This document shows positions 58,803-64,000 of a stretch of DNA of 64,000 nt, piece by piece. Under the pieces are notes generated by a model. It was not told the origin of the DNA, made no database searches, and was given only the letters and a program-made list of their open reading frames with translations. Source of the DNA: an actinobacterium SCGC AAA044-N04 (lineage in GTDB: Bacteria > Actinomycetota > Actinomycetes > Nanopelagicales > Nanopelagicaceae); contig KB900462.1 in the NCBI GenBank assembly GCA_000378885.1, positions 47,429 to 111,428 on the forward strand, read 5' to 3'. The first letter of the stretch is position 1. Every line of letters starts with the position of its first letter. A program made the translations under genes and the position numbers.

Positions 58803-60107
58803 ATGTCAGATGTAAACAATGGCATTTCCCGTCGTTCAGTACTTAAGGGTGCTGCAATCGGTGGAGCTGGACTAGTTGCTGGTGGATCACTTCTTGCTGG
58901 TTGCGGAAAGAAGCAAGTCACTGGAGATGTTCACTTCACAATTCGTGGAAATCTAAGTGATGCTGGTGCAAAGATTGCAATCGCAGCAAACGATGCTTAT
59001 ACAAAGAAGACTGGCAACAAAGTTATTTCACAGGCAGTCAACTCAGATGACTTCCAGAATAACTTCGTTCAAATTTTGCAAGGAACTCCAGATGATGCAT
59101 TTGGTTGGATGGCCGGATGGCGTACCAATGCACGTGCTGATGCAGGACTTCTAGCTGATGTTTCTGATCAGGTAAAGGCTCTTGGAAGTTCACTTTCAGC
59201 TGCTGCAATCCAAGGTGCAACAAATCCTTCAGATGGCAAGCAGTACATCATTCCTACTACTTACTACCCATGGGGACTTCACTACCGTAAGTCAACAATG
59301 CAGGAATTGGGTCTTAACCCAGAGAGCATTGCAACATGGGATGACCTGATTAAATTGTGTGAAGCTACACAGAAGAAGGGTCTAGTTGGTTACGCACTTG
59401 GCGACAAGGGTGGTTGGGAAGCAATGGGAACATTCGACATTCTCAACATGCGTCTAAATGGATATCAGTTCCACATTGACTTGCTTAACGGCAAAGAAAA
59501 GTGGACAGATGCAAAGGTCGTAGATGTGTTCACACACATGGGCGAATTGATTCCATTCATGAACAAGAACGTTCTAGATATTTCATGGGATGGCATGCGC
59601 GATCTTCTACTACAGAAGAAGTGCGGCGCCATGATGATGGGTTCTTGGTTTGCTAATGACTTCCTAGCGAAGTCACAGGCCGACTATGACGATCTATGGA
59701 TCGTTCCATTCCCAGAAATCAATCCAGAGCACGGTATTGACTCAATCGATGCACCACTTGACGGTATTTCAGTTGCCGCAAATGGTAAGAACGTCGAAGG
59801 CGGAGCAGACCTTGCAGGATTCTTGGGATCAAAGGAAGGTATTGATGCAGCAGTTGCCGCTGGAGATACAAATATCTACATCAGCAGCGACTTCGATACA
59901 TCTTCATACGATGCATTCAACAAGCAGAAGCTTGCAGTTCTTGGCGCAGCTAAGAACATCGGCTTCTTCCTTGACCGCGATACTCGCGGTGACTTTGCTG
60001 GTCCAGTTGTTGGCCCAGCAATTCAGAGCTTCCTTAAGAATCCAAAAGATCTCACAAAGATTCTTGATAGCACGCAAGCACAATGGGATGCACTACCTGC
60101 ACTTTAA
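58803..60107 (+). CDS. Carbohydrate ABC transporter substrate-binding lipoprotein with Tat-like signal
   Basis: ATG at 58803 within the larger 58743 ORF: MSDVNNGISRRSVLKGAAIGGAGLVAGGSLLAGCGKK (RR motif plus lipobox). Confidence 0.9.
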   Translation: MSDVNNGISRRSVLKGAAIGGAGLVAGGSLLAGCGKKQVTGDVHFTIRGNLSDAGAKIAIAANDAYTKKTGNKVISQAVNSDDFQNNFVQILQGTPDDAFGWMAGWRTNARADAGLLADVSDQVKALGSSLSAAAIQGATNPSDGKQYIIPTTYYPWGLHYRKSTMQELGLNPESIATWDDLIKLCEATQKKGLVGYALGDKGGWEAMGTFDILNMRLNGYQFHIDLLNGKEKWTDAKVVDVFTHMGELIPFMNKNVLDISWDGMRDLLLQKKCGAMMMGSWFANDFLAKSQADYDDLWIVPFPEINPEHGIDSIDAPLDGISVAANGKNVEGGADLAGFLGSKEGIDAAVAAGDTNIYISSDFDTSSYDAFNKQKLAVLGAAKNIGFFLDRDTRGDFAGPVVGPAIQSFLKNPKDLTKILDSTQAQWDALPAL

Positions 60108-60128
60108 TTCGTTTAAATTAACGAATTA
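60105..60128 (+). promoter_or_regulatory. 9-bp AT-rich hairpin overlapping SBP stop (sugar ABC 2)
   Basis: TAATTCGTT-TAAATT-AACGAATTA. Confidence 0.7.
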
Positions 60129-60143
60129 GACTAGGGTTAAGAA

Positions 60144-61055
60144 ATGAAAACGGCGGCTGTGAACAAAAATGTTCGCAGCCGCCGTTCCCTTTCCCGGAAT
60201 GATCGGTTTACGCTCAGCGCTTTCGTAGGTATTCCTACTTTGCTACAGGTAGTTTTCCTTTGGGGACCTACACTCATCACGATCGCTCTTTCGTTTACTT
60301 ACTGGAACGGCATTAATGTCGGTGACATTAAATGGGCAGGTCTTGCAAACTACAAAAACATATTTTTCGGTTCACCAGTTTTCTATGATGCACTAAAGAA
60401 CAACGTCGTCTGGTTACTATGGTTCACATTCATTGCAACACCACTTGGAATTCTGTTGGCTTATCAATTTGATCGCAAAATTAAAGGTCACCAGATTTAT
60501 GAAACTATTTTCTATATGCCTGTTGTTTTATCCCTTGCCATTATTGGAATCATTTGGAACTTCATGCTCCAACCTGGTGGCTTTGTGCAAGGCGTGATGG
60601 GTAGAGATATTGGAAATGCTCTTTCTATTTGGGGAAACTACAGCATCAATAGCTATGTGATTATGGCTATAGCCTCTTGGCGCCATATCGGTTACATCAT
60701 GTTGCTCTATTTAGCTGGCTTAAAGGCCTTTGATTCATCACTTCGAGAAGCATCTGCAATCGATGGCGCGACAGAGTGGCAGACCTTTAGAAAAATCATT
60801 TTTCCTACGATGCGCCCGGTCAATGTCATCATTTTGGTGATCACAATTATCGATTCTCTGCGTGCTTTTGACCTTGTTTACATTATTTATGGCACCTCAA
60901 CAGCCTGGCCATTGCTCAATATTTTGGCCTTCCAAAACTTTGCCGGACAAGGTATTTCAATGAAGGGTGCGGCTTATTCAGTTATTGCCCTTGTGCTCTG
61001 CGTTGTGCCGATCCTTGTTTATCTGCGAATTGTCTTTAAGGAGGACCTCGAGTGA
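60144..61055 (+). CDS. Carbohydrate ABC transporter permease
   Basis: LREASAIDGATEWQTFRKIIFPTMRPVN EAA loop. Confidence 0.92.
   Translation: MKTAAVNKNVRSRRSLSRNDRFTLSAFVGIPTLLQVVFLWGPTLITIALSFTYWNGINVGDIKWAGLANYKNIFFGSPVFYDALKNNVVWLLWFTFIATPLGILLAYQFDRKIKGHQIYETIFYMPVVLSLAIIGIIWNFMLQPGGFVQGVMGRDIGNALSIWGNYSINSYVIMAIASWRHIGYIMLLYLAGLKAFDSSLREASAIDGATEWQTFRKIIFPTMRPVNVIILVITIIDSLRAFDLVYIIYGTSTAWPLLNILAFQNFAGQGISMKGAAYSVIALVLCVVPILVYLRIVFKEDLE
60149..60186 (+). promoter_or_regulatory. 17-bp near-perfect hairpin at the permease start (sugar ABC 2)
   Basis: AACGGCGGCTG-T-GAACA-AAAA-TGTTC-G-CAGCCGCCGTT. Confidence 0.88.
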
Positions 61056-61939
61056 GTACAACGATCGTCCGAAATAAAGATTATAAGAATAAGCAAAAGG
61101 TCAAAGACAACTTCATCTCTGCCATTATCGGATTTTTCGCTTTTGTCTGGATTTTTCCAATCCTTTGGACACTGTGGACCTCACTTCGTCCGTATAACGA
61201 CATTATTTCCTACGGCGTATTTTCTTGGCCACGCCATTTAAACCTAGATAACTATTTCCAAGCTTTTCGAGTTATGGGTCTAACGAAATACTTCTTGAAC
61301 ACTCTCTATGTGATGGTACCTAGCGTTATTTTGATTTTGTTCTTAGGTTCGCTCATCGCCTTCGTAGTATCGCGATACTCATTTAGATTTAATCTGACTC
61401 TTCTACTTTTCTTTACTGCTGGAAATATGTTGCCAACCATTGCAACATATATTCCAGTTTTCTGGCTATACATCAAAATTGGTGATCTTTTCGGAAACCG
61501 TTCATTGCTCTATAACAACTATTTTGGCATCATTCTTATCCACGTTGCATTCCAAGTTGGTTTTGCTACCTTCGTTCTCTCCTCATACATGAAGACTGTT
61601 CCAAAGGAAATTTCAGAGTCAGCAATTCTTGATGGCTGTTCAGTATTTAGACATTACTGGGACGTTATGTTGCCATTGCTTCGCCCACCTCTAGCAGCCC
61701 TGGGTGTGTTAATGAGTTGCTGGATTTACAATGACTTCTTCTGGGCGTTGATTTTGATGTCTGAGGATTCCAAGCGACCTGTAACTTCTGCTTTGCGCCA
61801 ACTACAAGGCCAATACATCACAGATTTCAATTTGCTTGCTGCAGGTGCCAGCATTGTCGCTGCGCCAACGATTATTTTGTTCCTTGTATTGCGCAAGCAA
61901 TTTGTTTCAGGCTTAACTCTAGGCTCAACTAAGGGATAA
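61052..61939 (+). CDS. Carbohydrate ABC transporter permease
   Basis: SESAILDGCSVFRHYWDVMLPLLRPPLAA EAA loop; VSGLTLGSTKG C terminus. Confidence 0.92.
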   Translation: MSTTIVRNKDYKNKQKVKDNFISAIIGFFAFVWIFPILWTLWTSLRPYNDIISYGVFSWPRHLNLDNYFQAFRVMGLTKYFLNTLYVMVPSVILILFLGSLIAFVVSRYSFRFNLTLLLFFTAGNMLPTIATYIPVFWLYIKIGDLFGNRSLLYNNYFGIILIHVAFQVGFATFVLSSYMKTVPKEISESAILDGCSVFRHYWDVMLPLLRPPLAALGVLMSCWIYNDFFWALILMSEDSKRPVTSALRQLQGQYITDFNLLAAGASIVAAPTIILFLVLRKQFVSGLTLGSTKG

Positions 61940-61943
61940 AAAA

Positions 61944-62891
61944 ATGAAGGCAATACAAATCACCGCATTTGGCGGTCCAGAATCCATGCACTTAGTTGAT
62001 CTAGCCGAACCAGTTCCAGCTCCTGGACAAGAGTTAATAGAAGTAACGTCTATCGGTATTAACTATGCCGATACTCACCAAACAGAAAACTCTTATCTTT
62101 CTCCACAAAAACTTCCACTAATTCCAGGTATTGAAGTTGTTGGAATCGCTAATGGTCGCCGTGTGCTCGCTCCTGTTGATGGTGGGGGATATGCACAGAA
62201 AGCTCTTGCTCACTCTGCTGCGATGATTGAGATTCCAGTGGGTGTAAGTGACGAACAAGCACTGTGTATGTTGGTGCAAGGTTCAACTGCTTGGCACATC
62301 TTAAAAACTGTTGGCCATCTCCAAAAAGGTGAGAGCGTAGTTATCCATGCTGCAGCTGGTGGCGTTGGAACTATTGCAATTCAATTAGCAAAGATGTGGG
62401 GAGCAAAAGTAATTGCAGTTGCCTCTAGTGAGAGCAAGCGAGCACTTGCTAAATCACTTGGCGCCGACGTTGTTATTGATGCAGATCAAGACAAACTTAA
62501 AGATGCGATTCTTGAGGCCAATGGCGGTAAGCCAGTTAATTTAGTTCTTGAAATGGTTGGCGGTAAAACTTTTGATGTCAGCCTTGATGTGTTGGCACCA
62601 TTTGGTCGCTTAGTCACTTTTGGTATGGCATCTAGAACTGCGCCAACACCGATTCATCCAGGTGTGTTAATGGGTGGATCAAAGACAATTACAGGATTTT
62701 GGTTGGCACATTGCTTTGGTAAGAAAGAACTTCTTAACGATGTAATTACAGAACTATTTTCATTAGTAATTGATGGAAAATTAAAGCCAGTAATTGGTGC
62801 AACATTTGGCTTAAGTCAGGCCACTGCTGCTCACCAATCAATGTTGGCCCGCGAAACAACTGGCAAAATCACGCTAAATCCAGCCCTATAA
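61944..62891 (+). CDS. MDR superfamily NADPH:quinone oxidoreductase-like / zinc-independent alcohol dehydrogenase
   Basis: MKAIQITAFGGPESMHLVDLAEP; VVIHAAAGGVGTIAIQLAKMWGAKVIAVASSESKRALAKSLGAD. Confidence 0.9.
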   Translation: MKAIQITAFGGPESMHLVDLAEPVPAPGQELIEVTSIGINYADTHQTENSYLSPQKLPLIPGIEVVGIANGRRVLAPVDGGGYAQKALAHSAAMIEIPVGVSDEQALCMLVQGSTAWHILKTVGHLQKGESVVIHAAAGGVGTIAIQLAKMWGAKVIAVASSESKRALAKSLGADVVIDADQDKLKDAILEANGGKPVNLVLEMVGGKTFDVSLDVLAPFGRLVTFGMASRTAPTPIHPGVLMGGSKTITGFWLAHCFGKKELLNDVITELFSLVIDGKLKPVIGATFGLSQATAAHQSMLARETTGKITLNPAL

Positions 62892-62943
62892 GTAGGTCAT
62901 TTTTCCAAAGTAGTTAATTGCCTGTACGCTCAGCATTCGATCT

Positions 62944-63016
62944 GCCCCCCTAGCTCAGTTGGTAGAGCGTTTCCATGGTAAGGAAAAGGTCACCGGTCCG
63001 ATTCCGGTGGGGGGCT
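62944..63016 (+). tRNA. tRNA-Thr (anticodon GGT)
   Basis: Acceptor GCCCCCC/GGGGGGC; anticodon arm TTTCC-ATGGTAA-GGAAA; T arm ACCGG-TCCGATT-CCGGT. Confidence 0.92.
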
Positions 63017-63065
63017 CGAAAGAGTTCTTCACAAGATGAAGATCTGTTTTAAACGCACAACCCTT

Positions 63066-63139
63066 GGCGGGGTAGCTCAGCTTGGTAGAGCAAGCGGCTC
63101 ATAATCGCTGTGTCGTGGGTTCAAATCCCGCCTCCGCTA
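63066..63139 (+). tRNA. tRNA-Met (anticodon CAT)
   Basis: AGCTCAGCTTGGTAGAGC D arm; anticodon loop CTCATAA; T arm GTGGG-TTCAAAT-CCCGC; conserved position upstream of rpmG. Confidence 0.87.
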
Positions 63140-63221
63140 CAAGTTCCACACGCGTGAATTTCGCGCATCGAGAAGGCTCGGGTAACCTGAGCCCCTCGAT
63201 AACCAATGAAGGAGTAAGACC

Positions 63222-63392
63222 ATGGCAAGCAAGAGCGCGGACGTACGTCCAAAGATCACCATGGCATGCGTTGATTGCAAAGAGCGCAATTACATTACAA
63301 AGAAGAACCGCCGCAACGATCCAGACCGCATGGAACTTAAGAAGTTCTGTCCACGTTGCAAGTCTTCAACTCTTCACCGCGAAACTCGCTAA
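63222..63392 (+). CDS. rpmG: 50S ribosomal protein L33
   Basis: Manual translation [56 protein letters not shown]. Confidence 0.96.
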   Translation: MASKSADVRPKITMACVDCKERNYITKKNRRNDPDRMELKKFCPRCKSSTLHRETR

Positions 63393-63781
63393 TGATCAAT
63401 CCCGATTCGGTCGGGCGCACCTTCAAGGGTGTGGAAGAAGTTACGGTCACACAATCTCAAATTGATGCCTTTGCTGCCGTCATTGGCGAAACCGACACAA
63501 GCGTTGCTCCCCCTACTTTTTCTATCCGCATTTCTCTCTCCCAATATGAATCAATCCTGACTCAACCTGAAATCGGCGTTGACTGGACACGGCTAGTTCA
63601 TGGCGATCAAAAGTTTGAAATCTTTCGCCCAATTGTTGCCGGCGATGTCTTCACATGTTCAGCAACAATTGAAACGCTCAGAGTTGCAGCTGGAAATGAA
63701 ATTGTTTCTGTGAGATCTGATCTACATAATGGCGCTGAATTAGTTGTCACATCATGGTCAACGTTGGTGGTGCGCGGATGA
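63392..63781 (+). CDS. MaoC-like dehydratase N-terminal domain protein (HadA-like)
   Basis: [59 protein letters not shown]; position after rpmG as in mycobacterial Rv0635. Confidence 0.85.
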   Translation: MINPDSVGRTFKGVEEVTVTQSQIDAFAAVIGETDTSVAPPTFSIRISLSQYESILTQPEIGVDWTRLVHGDQKFEIFRPIVAGDVFTCSATIETLRVAAGNEIVSVRSDLHNGAELVVTSWSTLVVRG

Positions 63782-64000
63782 TTGAAGTTGGAATGACATT
63801 GCCAGAAAAGGTTTTCTATATCGATCGAGCTTTGCTTAAGGCCTATGCCGATGCAAGCGGAGATCAAAACCCAATCCACCAAAATGAAGAGTTTGCTCTC
63901 TCTGTTGGCCTTCCAAATGTTATTTCTCACGGCATGCTCACCATGGCACTTGCTGGAAAATATGTAACAGAGTGGGCAGGTGGCAGTGCCAATGTGCGTG
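63778..64000 (+). CDS. MaoC-like hydratase (HadB-like), partial at window end
   Basis: MIEVGMTLPEKVFYIDRALLKAYADASGDQNPIHQNEEFALSVGLPNVISHGMLTMALAGKY; R-hydratase motif. Confidence 0.9.
   Translation, partial: MIEVGMTLPEKVFYIDRALLKAYADASGDQNPIHQNEEFALSVGLPNVISHGMLTMALAGKYVTEWAGGSANVR

Noticed and set aside
59686-60129. 147-aa ORF in the track
   Set aside because: Out-of-frame ORF fully overlapping the well-supported ABC substrate-binding protein; low-complexity Gln/Ser/Leu composition.
1-64000. CRISPR arrays, transposases, integrases, phage or toxin-antitoxin modules
   Set aside because: None recognised: no direct-repeat array, transposase-like or integrase-like ORF. The accessory island has no visible mobility genes or flanking att-like repeats; tRNA genes at 62944 and 63066 lie downstream, but no integrase or duplicated tRNA end was found.

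Overview
The window is 64 kb of compact, low-GC, gene-dense bacterial chromosome. Gene content and order (tRNA-Thr/tRNA-Met/rpmG/MaoC pair, XPB helicase plus XPB-associated protein, bS22-like miniprotein, menaquinone genes next to nuoA-N) suggest a streamlined actinobacterium. A freshwater acI-like lineage is plausible but cannot be shown from this sequence alone. The first ~41 kb is mostly housekeeping: radA, proC, XPB helicase, System II cytochrome c maturation, men genes, complete nuoA-N and a polyprenyl diphosphate synthase. From ~45.7 to ~62 kb lies an accessory catabolic island. It encodes a fucose-isomerase-like sugar isomerase, an ABC sugar importer, a FadR/GntR regulator, a PfkB kinase resembling YihV, an aldolase strongly resembling YihT (sulfofructose-1-phosphate aldolase), a Gfo/Idh/MocA oxidoreductase, a split SuyA/SuyB-like (UxaA-family) lyase, an SlcC-like D-2-hydroxyacid dehydrogenase, a ComC-like malate/L-lactate dehydrogenase-family protein, a putative sulfate/sulfite exporter (YeiH/UPF0324, SuyZ-like) and a second ABC sugar importer. 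My main hypothesis is a near-complete sulfoquinovose-to-pyruvate-plus-sulfite route in one cell. A 16-bp operator-like motif (AAGAGGTnnnACCACT) recurs in front of its operons. A second notable pattern is that all three substrate-binding-protein/permease junctions in the window carry strong RNA hairpins at the start of the permease gene.
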